Part shown: positions 23,987 to 34,167 of the stretch, piece by piece | Layout: each line of letters opens with the position of its first letter | Numbering within the stretch: the first letter of the stretch is position 1 | Assembly (NCBI RefSeq): GCF_030864355.1 | Contig: NC_083398.1 | Span: 1,736,001-1,800,000, forward strand | From: Cutaneotrichosporon cavernicola | Lineage: Eukaryota; Basidiomycota; Tremellomycetes; Trichosporonales; Trichosporonaceae | DNA: 64,000 nucleotides | Reading direction: 5' to 3' | The notes under the pieces: model-generated | The model's input: the letters and a program-made list of their open reading frames with translations, nothing else | The model's database searches: none | Told to the model about the DNA's origin: nothing | Position numbers and translations under genes: made by a program

Positions 23987-25442
23987 CTACTTCTTGAACA
24001 GCGTGAGGACACTGGGGTCAGTTGGGTTCTCGTCTTCTCAAGCTACACTCACTCCTGGTCCTCGAGCACGTGGTCCAACCCAACCTTCTGCCCACGCGAG
24101 TGCTTCGCACTGGTGCCGTATACAATGGCGTACTTGAATTGCCGCTTGATCTCCTTGTGGATGGCGTCACAGAAGTTGGAGACGGTGCAGCGGCCGCGGC
24201 GGAGGACGACAGGCTGGTCGTAGTCGGGCACCTTACCCTTAGGCTTGGTGTAGACGCGGACAAGGTCGAGCTTCTCCCACATGATCTCGAGCAGCTCATC
24301 AATGTTAAGCCAGTTCTGGGAGCTGATCGGCACCGAGTTGGGAATCTTGTAAAGGAGGTCTAGCTCCTCGATCGAGATGGCGTCGATCTTGTTGAGAACG
24401 AAGAGACACGGCACATACATGCGGTTGCCCTCGACGACGTCGATGAAGTCCTCGATCGTGCAGTCAGGCTCGTGGATCATGACCTGGCACGAGGTCATGC
24501 GGTACTCGGACAACACAGCACGGATCTCGTTTGGGTCGATCTTGGTGAGGGGGACAGTGTTGGTGATCTGGATACCACCGGTTTCCTTCCGCTTCACAGA
24601 GATGTTGGGAGGCTTCTTGTTGAGCCGGATACCGAAGCCCTCGAGCTCGTCCACGAGCACCGTGAGGTCGTTGAGGGGCTTCAGCACGTCGAGCACGATG
24701 AAGATGAGGTTGCACGTCCGCGCGACGGCGATGACCTGCTTACCACGACCCTTGCCGTCCTTGGCACCCTGGATAATACCGGGGAGGTCAAGCACCTGCA
24801 GCCTCGCGCCGTTGTACGTCATCGTGCCCGGCACAGTCGTGAGCGTCGTGAACTCGTACGACGCCGCCTCCGAGTGCGTGCCCGTGAGCTTGGACATGAG
24901 AGTGGATTTCCCGACCGACGCTGGGGTGAGCCTGTGCACAGAGACCGTGGTGAAGGCGCGCTATAACTCACGGAAGCCTGGAGTCAGCGATGCGAAGATA
25001 GTGGAAGGTCTGACATACCGACGAAACCGATTGTTGCTTGTCCCGTGCGCGCAACGTCGAAGCCGATGCCCGCACCACCGCCGCCACCCCCAGCTGGCGT
25101 GATCAGCTCACGGCGCAGCTTTGCGAGCTTGGCCTTGAGCTGGCCCAAGTGGTACCTACGGTCAGCCTTGTCTGCGTGATATCGCCAGGTCACTCACTCG
25201 GTCGCCTTGTTGCGCTGCGTGCGCGACATCTCCTCCTCAATGTCCTTGATCTATATGGTGGATCATTGCGCGACGATTAGGTGTGGGCAAAGGACATGAT
25301 GGAGATGGAGATGGAGAGGGAAGGCGTGCGGAGGAGGGAGCCGAGGATGCGAGGAAGGTCAAGGAAGGTCGAGTAGGTGGCGAGTCGGGTCAGCTCCGAT
25401 CGGGTGATTAAGCGACAGACGCACCTTCTGAGCTGTCGTCAT
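23987..25442 (-). CDS. RBG1: Developmentally regulated GTP-binding protein DRG1/Rbg1
   Basis: Ribosome-associated TRAFAC GTPase that with its DFRP partner (Tma46 in yeast) relieves translational pausing. Six exons (25425-25442, 25198-25250, 25019-25155, 24972-24977, 24053-24920, 23987-24011) sum to 1107 nt, exactly 368 aa, the usual DRG1 length. After the helical N-terminus ([15 protein letters not shown]) comes the G1 loop GFPSVGKS, assembled across a 6-nt microexon. The rest are G3 [19 protein letters not shown], the DRG-specific insertion, G4 NKIDAIS, and a TGS domain ending in [20 protein letters not shown]. The final 25-nt exon supplies the conserved tail VLTLFKK. The gene converges on DUF2264 with 117 bp between stops. 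Identification is firm. Confidence 0.96.
24972..24977 (-). other. 6-nt microexon in the DRG1 P-loop
   Basis: The six bases GCTTCC lie between a 41-nt intron (24978-25018, GTATGT to CTGACTCCAG) and a 51-nt intron (24921-24971, GTGAGT to CTCACCCCAG). They complete the codons for Gly-Phe-Pro-Ser within the G1 motif. Without this exon the conserved phenylalanine and proline of the P-loop are missing; with it, the total coding length is a multiple of three and matches the family. Confidence 0.85.
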
Positions 25443-26077
25443 GGTTTCGTGTCCTGTCTTGTGTAGGTAATGCTAAGTGTGCCGATGAATGTGGCTTTTG
25501 AGTGTAGGCGTCCTCGCGATCGGTACGTCTGAGCTTGCTCGTGGAGACTTTGTGAGGTTAGCAGGAGAAGAAGGGAGGTGTCAAGAAGGTTAGAAAATGT
25601 GGTGGAATAATCCACGTGCTTCAGATTTGAGTGATACGGGACCAACACCCTACGACGCGCCACCTCAATCTAAGTGAGGGAAGGTGTCCGAGGTGTAGGA
25701 TCATGTGGGCCTAGTGGGACGAAAACCAGGCTAACGAGCCCTCGGAGGTACAGTAATAGTGAATACAATACATCACCATTCCAGCCTCCAGACCACCAGT
25801 TGACTCCATCACGCTCGAGCTCGATTCCTATCCCTCACTCCCCTTCGCTCAATCATCTTGCCTCCTTCCTCCATCCCCTTCCCCCTTTTCCCCATCTTCC
25901 CTCTCTCATTCCTCTTCATCATTTTCATCCATCACGCTCCCCCTCTTCGCTCAATACTTCATCCAGCCCCCTCAACTCTAGTCGCAACTTCAACTCCCAC
26001 ACCTGTAACGCCCAGTCGCCACCCAACAACGCATCCACCCCTCAAGCCTCTCATCACCCAACCATCTTCAAAGCACC
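25443..26077. other. Divergent upstream region of DRG1 and STS1-like genes
   Basis: No gene seen. From about 25800 to 26077 the plus strand is strongly C/T-rich with little purine, typical of a transcribed leader before the STS1-like start. Confidence 0.45.
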
Positions 26078-27205
26078 ATGGCTCACCCTCTCACTCAGCA
26101 CCCCCCGACCGTGCTCCCGTTCGGCGCACCCGCGTCGATGCACCCCCTCGGCTTTGGCTTTGGGCAGCCTCCTCGGCAGAACTTGGGCTTTGGCTTCGGG
26201 TCGCCCATCCACTCCCCCATCCACTCTGGCGCATCGACGCCTTATAAGCGCCCGGCCGTGCGTACGTCCCCAACTCCAATCCCCACGCCCAACAACAAAC
26301 GGTCTCGGCGACGAAGCGCGAGCCCCACTCCGTCACCTACTGGCTCGCCAACGCTCTCACGTGCCGATGAACGCAAGATTCTGGGCAAGACACCAAAGCG
26401 CGTGCGCAAGGAGGTCGGCCCTGCAGAGCAGGCCGCCGATGGGCCTGATGTGGGCCTTCTTCTCGGTAAGTCGTGTTGATCTTGTTTAGGGATTTTGCTG
26501 ACGCCAGCGTCCATGCCCCCGACCTCGCACCTCCCAATCTTAATGGAGCTACTCAACGGTAACCCTGCCATGAGCGAGCGGGTGCTCAAGAGCCTCCCCG
26601 CACCGCCGCTCTCCAATGTGCTGGAGACGCTCGAGCGCAACGTTGGCAAGATTGGCAAGGCGGCCGGAACTTGGGAGCCGCAGGAGGGTGTCGTCGCCCA
26701 GCGCCGCTGGCACCGCACCGAAGAAGACGTCAGCGCTTTCGTGAAGAGCGCCAACACCTATCTCAAGTTCTTCACCTCGGGCTCGACTGGCCCAACCGAA
26801 CCAAACACCATCTTCCATCTCCTGCACGCGATCACGGCCAACGTGCAACAGCTGCTTGCCCTGGTGCCGTCGCCGAACTCGCCCCCTCCAGCGGCTCGTC
26901 CGCTCCTAAACTTCGCCAACGCCCTCCTAACTGCATGGAACCAGTGGCTTGGCGGCCTTAGCGACGAGGTCAACAACCGCGGCGGCATGTATCCGCACGG
27001 CATGGTATCGAGTTGGGCTGATGGCTTGGCTGGCCTTACCCGCGCGCCGCCTCCACCTGTCGCCCAGCCTACGCATGTGTCCTGGTCAATGGCCATTAGC
27101 GCGCCCGTACATGTACCCGAAAGCACGCTTGTCAGCGGATTCCGCGATGCCCTTGTGCCAGTGCGCGTCGGGTTCGCCAACAGCCTCGGGTGGATGATCC
27201 GGTAA
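26078..27205 (+). CDS. STS1: Cut8/STS1-like nuclear proteasome tethering factor
   Basis: Cut8/Sts1 proteins tether the 26S proteasome in or at the nucleus. Exons 26078-26465 and 26508-27205 give 361 aa, joined by a 42-nt intron ending GCTGACGCCAG. The N-terminal 80 residues are Pro/Gly/Phe-rich and end in a basic nuclear-localisation-like patch (NNKRSRRRSASP). The folded part from about residue 130 is all-helical: LMELLNGNP..LKSLPAPPLSNVLETLE, then LLNFANALLTAWNQWLGGL, and a signature-like MYPHGMVSSWADGL, which resembles the six-helix bundle of Cut8. Similarity is judged by pattern, not alignment. Yeast Cut8 has a lysine-rich N-terminus that controls turnover; here the N-terminus has few lysines before the nuclear signal. 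Confidence 0.72.
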
Positions 27206-27521
27206 ACTCAGCCTTGTAAAGTCCAAGACCTCAAGACCTCAATTCCTCAATTCCTCAAAGCATGTCCAGAACAGACACTGGCCCAAAGCATCCGTAACCT
27301 TCAATTTCTCACCAATTCACCAACCCTTCCACATCACGCTCTGTCTCATAGCAACCTTAGACCCACATCCACTTCACGGGGCAACGCCAGCCGACCCCCA
27401 CCAATGTTGTGCCATCACCAGAGCGTCTTCATATTATGTGCAATCTATGCAGCTCAGAAGTTTCGTATCTGCCTCTATTGTCCGTAGCCCCGGAAATCCA
27501 ATGTACCGAGAGTAACTGTTG
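27206..27521. other. Short intergenic gap between convergent genes
   Basis: 315 bp between the STS1-like stop and the transporter stop. It contains a small CTCAAGAC/CTCAATTC direct repeat near 27226-27260 and nothing else I can name. Confidence 0.4.
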
Positions 27522-28893
27522 CTAACGGGCCTCGTACACACGGTATCCCCATCGTATAGCCAGGACGGCTGCCGCACAAGACCCGGCAAAGATGTAGAAA
27601 ATGTTGCCTGGGTGGTCCCGGCCCCCCAACTTGGCCTGGAGGGGGAGAAACGCCGCCCCGACCACAAAGTTGGTGCTCCAGTTGACTGCAAGCCCGACTG
27701 CACTGGCTGCAGGTCGTGCGTATGGCGGCATAACCTCTCCCAGTACTACCCAGGTGACGGGCCCCAATCCAACACTGAACGCAGCCACGAACCCGACCAT
27801 GCCGGCCACCGCCAGCGTACCGCCCTCAGAATTGAGCCCAGACGCCAGCGCGAGCATCGCCCCAACCATGAAGCACGTGGGAAGGATCAGGAGGGGCCGC
27901 GTGCCGACGCGCTCGATCAGGAACGCGGGCGAGATAGTGATGGGCACCTTGACGATGACGATGGCGAGTGCGATAGCCTTGGCGCTCCCTGGAATAACGG
28001 CAGACAAGATGGCCGTGGAGAAGTACATGACCACTGAGGGGCCGGTGGTCTGCTGGAAGAACTGGGTGGCGAGGACGAGGGGTACTGTTGGTTAGCGGGA
28101 TCCAAGTCAAGCTCACGGCCGCGGGTCACCTCCGGATCGCGGCTGCTGAGCAACTCGGTGATCGTGAGCGGTACCTCGGGTCTTGATCGTGGCGCACCGC
28201 CCAAGAGCGGCTCCTCCCCTGGGGCAGACGAAGGCAAGTCACCAGGCAGGCGCACAAGTAGACTTCCCAGAAGCTGTACCAAAGCTACGGCCGCTGCGGT
28301 GGCGGGCACGACGCGCCACACGCCTGCTCGCCCGAAGGGAAAGCTGAGGGTTTGAGCGACGAGGATACCAAGGACGATGAAGAGCTGATTAGCGATACCG
28401 AGGGCCTTTTTCGACCCAGGCGGGGCGAGGTCGGCAAGCACCAGTGGTACAGTAGTAGTCGCCAAACCGCATCCCAGCCCAACCACCACACTGGAATAAG
28501 CTTAACCCTCTCCAAGATATACCGAGCGAGCACCATCAGGAAGACGCTGTTGGCCACCGCCAGAGCGGTCGAGCCGAGGAGGATTGCGAAGGCTGAGGCG
28601 CGGAGGGCATCCCGCTGGCCCCGGCGGGCGACAACCGAGCGAGAAAGCAGCGAGCCTGCGAGTCCCCCGAGCGTGAATACCGCCACTACGAGGCCGAACT
28701 CTGCCGCCAACATTAGCTTATCCTGCAGTTTACTTACCGTCATATGAATACATGGCGAGAGACCCTGCGTTGATGGAGGCCGGGACTCACACACCACCAC
28801 GGCCTGGATGCCGTTCATCGCTGAGATCGCGAAGCCGTACTGGAAGGTGTGGAGGGCCGCCCAGGCCGCCGTGAGAGCCGATTTTGTGCTCAT
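27522..28893 (-). CDS. MFS sugar-transporter-family protein (SLC2/Vps73-like)
   Basis: Predicted hexose or other small-solute porter in a membrane. Four exons read from ATG at 28893, about 430 aa. The first exon carries WAALHTFQYGFAISAMNGIQ, equivalent to the first helix with the family's GYN/D-like site. The second begins LQDKLMLAAEFGLVV and contains the loop GSLLSRSVVARRGQRDALR, the sugar-porter GR-type loop in modified form. The third has the helix set ending WRVVPATAAAVALVQLL. After a 32-nt intron ending CTAACCAACAG come LPLVLATQFFQQTTGPSVVMY and the C-terminal half with GPVTWVVLGEVMPPYARP, close to the PET/PES-R motif of sugar porters. It looks more like the fungal Vps73/YBR241C branch than plasma-membrane hexose carriers. 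It is divergent from the GH28 pectinase. Confidence 0.78.
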
Positions 28894-29249
28894 TGCAGTG
28901 ATGGAGGTTGTGGGCTGGTTGTTGGCTTCTTGTTCCCACCTATCGGCACTGCCTGAGCCTGGCATCGTTCTGCTGAGACGGAACCCACACTGATACAGGG
29001 AATGCCTCAGACCGGCAGCGGATGCTCTTGACGTCTTGAGTTCTTGAGTCCTTTAAAGCGCAGAGAGGGATCCGACTTGTCTTGTATGTATTCGGGGGCA
29101 CGTGCACACGAGGCAGGGTCACGTGACGCAACTTGGCCCACCCACAACGATCCGTTCCGGTCCGCCGGCGCCGATCGCCGGATCGTCATGTGCTTTTCGG
29201 CCTACAAGAAGCCCATCTCCAACGCTTGCGTGTTTCGTCGCTACGCAAC
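28894..29249. promoter_or_regulatory. Bidirectional promoter with paired CACGTG boxes
   Basis: The 356-bp gap separates the divergent starts of the sugar transporter (28893) and the GH28 enzyme (29250). Two CACGTG palindromes lie at 29099-29104 and 29120-29125, 21 bp apart, about two turns of the helix. CACGTG is bound by basic helix-loop-helix factors in fungi. Which factor acts here, and whether both genes respond, is inference. Confidence 0.55.
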
Positions 29250-30836
29250 ATGAAGCTTCCTCTCACCCTCCTACCACTACTTGCTACGCCACTCGTTGCC
29301 AAACCGCTCGATATCTTCGACGCGGGGGCTGTCGCACTCTCGGCTGTTGAGCAGTGGTTCGCCCCGCATGATGACCTGGTCGACCCTGTCCGCACACACC
29401 TCCTGGTGGCGGACGGCGATGAAGATGCTCCCGTCCCTGAGCTCACTATCTCGCAAGGCTTCAGTGCACACCATAACGACTTGGCGGGGATTTGTAACCT
29501 CCGCGCGCGTGGAGGTGGGGCCGACGACACGGACAACTTTGTCAACACAATGAAGCGGTGTGGGAAGAACAGCTTGATCATTATGAACTCGCCGGTGTAG
29601 TGAGTATTCCCTCCTTCCCTTCTTCCCTGGTTTTCAAACGAGCTAGCGCCTGCACGTCGTTATCATAGCCTACATGCACTCTCACCGCACCAATCCCGAA
29701 GTCCCACTGACCCCAGCAACATCCGTCGCCCCATCAAGATCCGCCTCGAGAACAGCGTCCTCTCACTCAGTGGCCGGCTCAAGTTCTCCGACGACATCGA
29801 GTACTGGGTAAAGAATGCGTTCGACCTCGGCTTCCAGAATCAGAAGCTGGCGATGATTGTGAGCGGCTCCAACTTTGTTCTGAATGGCGAGGACAGCGGC
29901 GGCATCGACGGTTCGGGCCAGGCGTGGTACGACTATGCGCGCGGCGTCGGCAACGTGCACGGGCGGCCGATGAGTCTGGCCCTCATTGGTGCGCGCAACG
30001 CAGTCGTCACAAACTGGAGCATTTGGCAGCCGCAGTTTTGGGCGCACATCGCCGTTGACTCGGACAACGTCGTGTACGAGAGCTGCTACGTCAACGCGAC
30101 GTCTACCAGCGGCACTTTTGAGGAGAAGAGTTGGCTGCAGAACACCGACGGGATCGACACGTACCGCTCCAATGACGTGGTTATCAGCAACTTTGTATAT
30201 CAGGGCGGCGACGACTGCATCGCCTTCAAGCCCAACAGCACCAATATCGCCGTGCACAACGTCACGTGCGTTGGAGGCACGGGGATTGCGTTTGGTAGCA
30301 TTGCACAGTACGACGGCGTCAAGGACGTGATTGAGAACGTCGTACTCCGTGACATCAAGTTGTACGCTTCGGACCAGTGCCGCGGATACCAAGGCGTATA
30401 CTTCAAGAGCTGGATTGGGGAGGAAGTGGGCCACCCGCCGAATGGAGGTGGCGGTGGATACGGGTACTGCCGTAACGTCTCGGTTAAAGACGTGTACATG
30501 GAGGACATTGACCGGCCCATTGCGCTCACGGCTGGCCTCACGTACCTGGACGAGGAGCACGGCAAGCACAAGTACGGCACGTTTGAATGGAGTCACATCA
30601 ATATTACGCGGGTGCGGGCGACGAGCACTGCCAACCGGGCTGTATGGCTTGACTGCTCGCCTGACCAGCCGTGTCATGACATCCGCTTCAAGGATGTCGT
30701 GGTGACCCCAGGCAAGACGGACCATCCCGAGATCCACCAGGTGTGCAACTACGTTATGCACAGCGACGACGATGGACTTGAGGGATGCAAGCCGAACAAC
30801 AGCACGCTCGAGTCGGACACTGGGGGCACGATGTAG
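29250..30836 (+). CDS. Secreted GH28 polygalacturonase (exo-type likely)
   Basis: Pectin-degrading glycoside hydrolase of family 28, secreted. Exons 29250-29599 and 29717-30836 give 489 aa; the apparent TAG at the end of the first open frame is a Tyr codon split by the intron (ta|c). A signal peptide (MKLPLTLLPLLATPLVA) is followed by a non-conserved region, then the beta-helix. GH28 motifs: NTDGID with catalytic Asp, GGDDCIAFK with the Asp pair, and GGTGIAFGSIAQY where endo-enzymes have GHG; the RIK position reads GVYFKSW. This pattern resembles exo-acting members. Many N-glycosylation sequons are present. The gene shares its upstream region with a transporter, consistent with coupled degradation and uptake. 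Confidence 0.9.
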
Positions 30837-31260
30837 ATCGGACAAGTACAAGTAGATAGCCAAGAAGTACAGAGCTAAGCTTGGGAGGTCTGTTGATGAT
30901 GTCATCCTGAGCTGTATTGGTCGGGTTCTGGCTGGACCCAGATCTTTGGAACGTGTGATTGCTTAATTCAGGGTAACAAATCAGAACCTAACGGAACCCC
31001 AACCAGACCCAACCAGATCCCAAGGGCCCGCATTCCGCAGTCACGCAGCCGCCTCTCACTACCTAGGCTAGGTTCAAACGGTTCGACACTGCGCTTACCT
31101 GCGTACCTGCGCACGTTCAAAAGTAAACTGCGCTGCAAATAGATAGATATACAAATATTGGCTTGATGGTTCCGACATATCTTCCCGTCCAACTCTTTCA
31201 TTCCTTTCTCCCTTCTCCCATCACACAAACTGGCTTTTCCCTCTACTACATCGACTGGCG
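30837..31260. other. Intergenic region upstream of His-rich protein
   Basis: 424 bp without a gene. It includes an AT-rich GATA-repeat stretch near 31138-31160 and a C/T-rich leader immediately before 31261. Confidence 0.4.
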
Positions 31261-31629
31261 ATGAAGCTCGCCCCACTTCTTCTCCCACTCCTTCTCTCGG
31301 CGTCCGTGTCGGCTAGGCCAGTCCCACCAGAAACAGGCAGCATTCTGAAGCAGACGCACGGAGGCATCGGCGAACTGCTGGGCAAGCTGCTCGATTTTCG
31401 GCCCCACCACCCACATGATCAGCCACCACACCACAAAGGCCACCACCACGGCCATCACCCACCCCACGACCCGCACCACCCGCCTCACCACCCACCCCAC
31501 GACCCGCACCACCCGCCTCACCACCCGCCTCACCACCCACCTCCTCCAGGACCACCACGGCCGAGGCCCGGAAAGGGCCTCAAGGGACAGAGACTGTCGC
31601 CGAAGGAGATTGAGTGGATGAGGACATGA
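31261..31629 (+). CDS. Small secreted His/Pro-rich protein
   Basis: Single-exon gene for 122 aa. An N-terminal signal peptide (MKLAPLLLPLLLSASVSA) is followed by a short segment with a small amphipathic helix (IGELLGKLLDF). About 60 residues made mostly of HHPPHHPPHDP-like units follow, then a Pro/Arg/Lys tail. The repeat DNA is a tandem CAC/CCN array. Histidine density of this kind suggests binding of divalent metal ions or pH-dependent charge, but no family is recognised and this is inference. The CDS is supported by the clean signal peptide, a C/T-rich leader and an ATG at the expected place. The antisense frame of the array is also open, which is a shadow. Confidence 0.7.
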   Translation: MKLAPLLLPLLLSASVSARPVPPETGSILKQTHGGIGELLGKLLDFRPHHPHDQPPHHKGHHHGHHPPHDPHHPPHHPPHDPHHPPHHPPHHPPPPGPPRPRPGKGLKGQRLSPKEIEWMRT

Positions 31630-34167
31630 CATGGTGAGAAATCTGGCGAGCGCCGCTGACTCCAGATCGCTAGTGTGAGAACTAGGACGCTCCTATAGTT
31701 ATACAATCTGGCAGTTGGTGAGATGTGGCGTGGGTGGATGTAATCGATCTGGGTGGACTGCGGCCTAGTTCCGATGCTCATGCCGCAGAAATAGGAATGG
31801 ATCAAGGAGGAACCGCAATAGTACTGCATTTTGTTCATCTGAGTTTAGGAAGGCAGGCTTTCCATACTCTTCGGAAGTATTGGTGGGCTCCTCGAAACGG
31901 GATGGTCAATCCCATTTCCTTCATCAATCGATCAGTCCAAGGTTCACCCCCCAAGAACGACCAGAGGTCACCTGACATCGACTGAATGTGCTGATTCGAC
32001 AATAGGAACCTTAGTCACGCGTCCATCGCCGTAGGGCAAAGACAAACAGCCAGTTAAAGCCCAATGCTCTCCACTCCTAACAAGTGCAGTGTGTGAAGGA
32101 ACAGCGCCACACGTGGGGGCGCTGCGAACAGCCCGCAGTCCTGCACCCAGCCTCCTACGCCTAATAATTCATCGCCGTCGAGTACCTGGTCCAGCGTAAT
32201 GTAGACCTGACATCCAAGTTGTCACGTCGTCCCGCCGTACGCTAAGCCTATGTTGGATTCGTAGTGTTGCATTCCTTACTGCGCAGAGGATGAATTATCG
32301 GGATAGAGTAACCACATCTGTTGGATGATTCGGCTCATGGGCCACAGTACAGCAGGCGGTAGCTGCCTCGCTCGTGGCCTTTGTCTTTGTATCCCCATAC
32401 CCGCAAGAGACAGATTTGGGTGGGGTCTATCTCACAATGACCCCCCAGCTTCGGACGGGACTGCCTGGTGATGTACCCTTCCCTAAAGACGCAGCCACTG
32501 CATCCAGGGCCGGTTGATAAGAACATTGCGCGAAACCCCCAATCTTACTGAGCGGATCTCGTGTTCAGACAGGTTAGAAAAGTCAATGCTAGTCGCAATG
32601 GTCATTGCTGGGGAGTTCTTTTTGTTGGATGACCTGTAGGCCTGGCAACAGTTGGATAAAGCCCATAGTTCCGTATTCACGTTTCTGCATACTCTTCATA
32701 CCTCATTACAACAGTCCAGACTTTACTATGTACCATGTGCTACTTGGTGCCAAGGTGATGGTCTACAAAGTGGCGCTTAAATTAGAGACTATGTGCGAGA
32801 AAGATGACGTTTCCCATCGAATGTAAACTGGAGACAAGTGATGCATAGCATACAAGGGCTGCGCAGCTCCTACAACAATCCGTAGCACTTCCATACTGTA
32901 AACCCTATAGTCGACCCACGTTACGGGTGACCTTTGAATTGCACTCTTACTTTCGTCGTTGAGCTCTATTCTCTCCAACTACTCTCCCTCTCACCTCCCT
33001 CTGCAACCCGACCAGTCATCAACTCAACCCAGGAACACCTAGTATCTGCCGCTTGACACCTTGGCCCTGCACCGTCGCGAACGATCAGCGCCTGGGTACA
33101 TCTAGAGTAGACGGCCACTAACGCTAGAGAAAGAAAGGTCATTTAACGGGGGGACGATGCAGGCCTTCAGTATCGCGCTTCTTCTACCTTCCTTCCTGTA
33201 ACCGGGTTACTCACCCATCGAAACGACTAGACAGGTACAGTAGATCTCCAACCTTTCGAGGCCCAACGCAGTCGGGTACTCACCACCCCTGATGTGTGTG
33301 CACACTGACCAGCTTGTGCCCTAACGCGCACGTGCAACTAACCTGCCTGCCGAGGGCTTCTCTTTGACGAAATCACGACAGGAGATCTTGACGCTGTAGA
33401 GCCCGGCCGCAGGACTCGGGTCCATCTGCAAGGGATAGCGACATGCTGCATGACCTCTCCTCCGCCCGTCGAGTGATCAGCTGTTTCGGCCGAGAAGCAG
33501 AACGATGAAGTGGTATCGCGCCAGAAGTGCCAGCCAAAGCTCGACGATCTCGACGATTTCGAACCGTCTGACCGACACACGCCAACGCTGCCGGTAGCTG
33601 CCCCATCCCAGACCTCCATGACAACGCAGCTTGTCATATGGCGGAGTGATCCGTTGCAACAACTCCTTGACTCCTGCGCCCTAACGCCAGGCCCAGCGAC
33701 GAGTGGACACCTGCCATGAAAAAGCAGACACCGTGCTAATGGTCCTCCATCTTGCGCCCGATTCCCTTTAAACACTTACAGACCATGTGTTAACGACAAG
33801 CGCTTGTCGGAATCCGACTCACGACGCCCTTATCCGGGTCACCGCTCCTATTCCCCCCCTCACCCGTCCTTTATCGCAACGCCCTCCGCGCTTCTAACCT
33901 TCCCCTGGGGATACTGTGTCGTTATGATCAACATATAGAGGGTTCGTTACAGAGGTTGCCCCCGTGATCCGGTAGGATACCTGGTGTGTGCGTGAATGTG
34001 GGTTCATAAAGAGTTTCTCACGGCCCCGCTTCTCACGCAGAGCTTCCCTCTCCTCCCCTCATCGTCTTCATCTAGAACCTCTTTCATCCACTCTTTGCAA
34101 CAAAGATCACTCGAGACCTTACTTTAACAACCAACTCTATTTCAACTGGATTACACGCAACCCCACC
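31630..34167. other. Largest intergenic region, no gene recognised
   Basis: 2.5 kb with lower GC than its surroundings and only short, overlapping open frames on both strands (for example 33338-33775 minus and 33510-33719 plus). No domain, signal peptide, tRNA or repeat array was seen. Near 33931-33944 an ATATAGAGGG element resembles the TATATTAGAGGG element upstream of the second DUF6534-like gene. The last 150 bp are C/T-rich leader. Confidence 0.45.

Noticed and set aside
24940..24975. Frameshift in the DRG1 P-loop
   Set aside because: Explained by two introns around a 6-nt exon with consistent phase and correct family length.
29599..29602. Premature TAG in the GH28 gene, suggesting a pseudogene
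   Set aside because: The TAG is formed by ta plus the first base of a GTGAGT donor; splicing to 29717 gives a Tyr codon and an intact enzyme.
29763..30905. 380-codon minus-strand frame opposite the GH28 gene
   Set aside because: The plus strand has GH28 catalytic motifs in frame; the antisense frame is open only because of strong third-position GC bias.
31313..31558. Antisense Gly/Val frame opposite the His-rich array
   Set aside because: Mirror of CAC/CCN repeats; no signal peptide or start context, while the plus frame has a signal peptide.
33338..33775. 145-codon minus frame in the large intergenic region
   Set aside because: Overlaps other chance frames and lacks motif or plausible exons to extend it.
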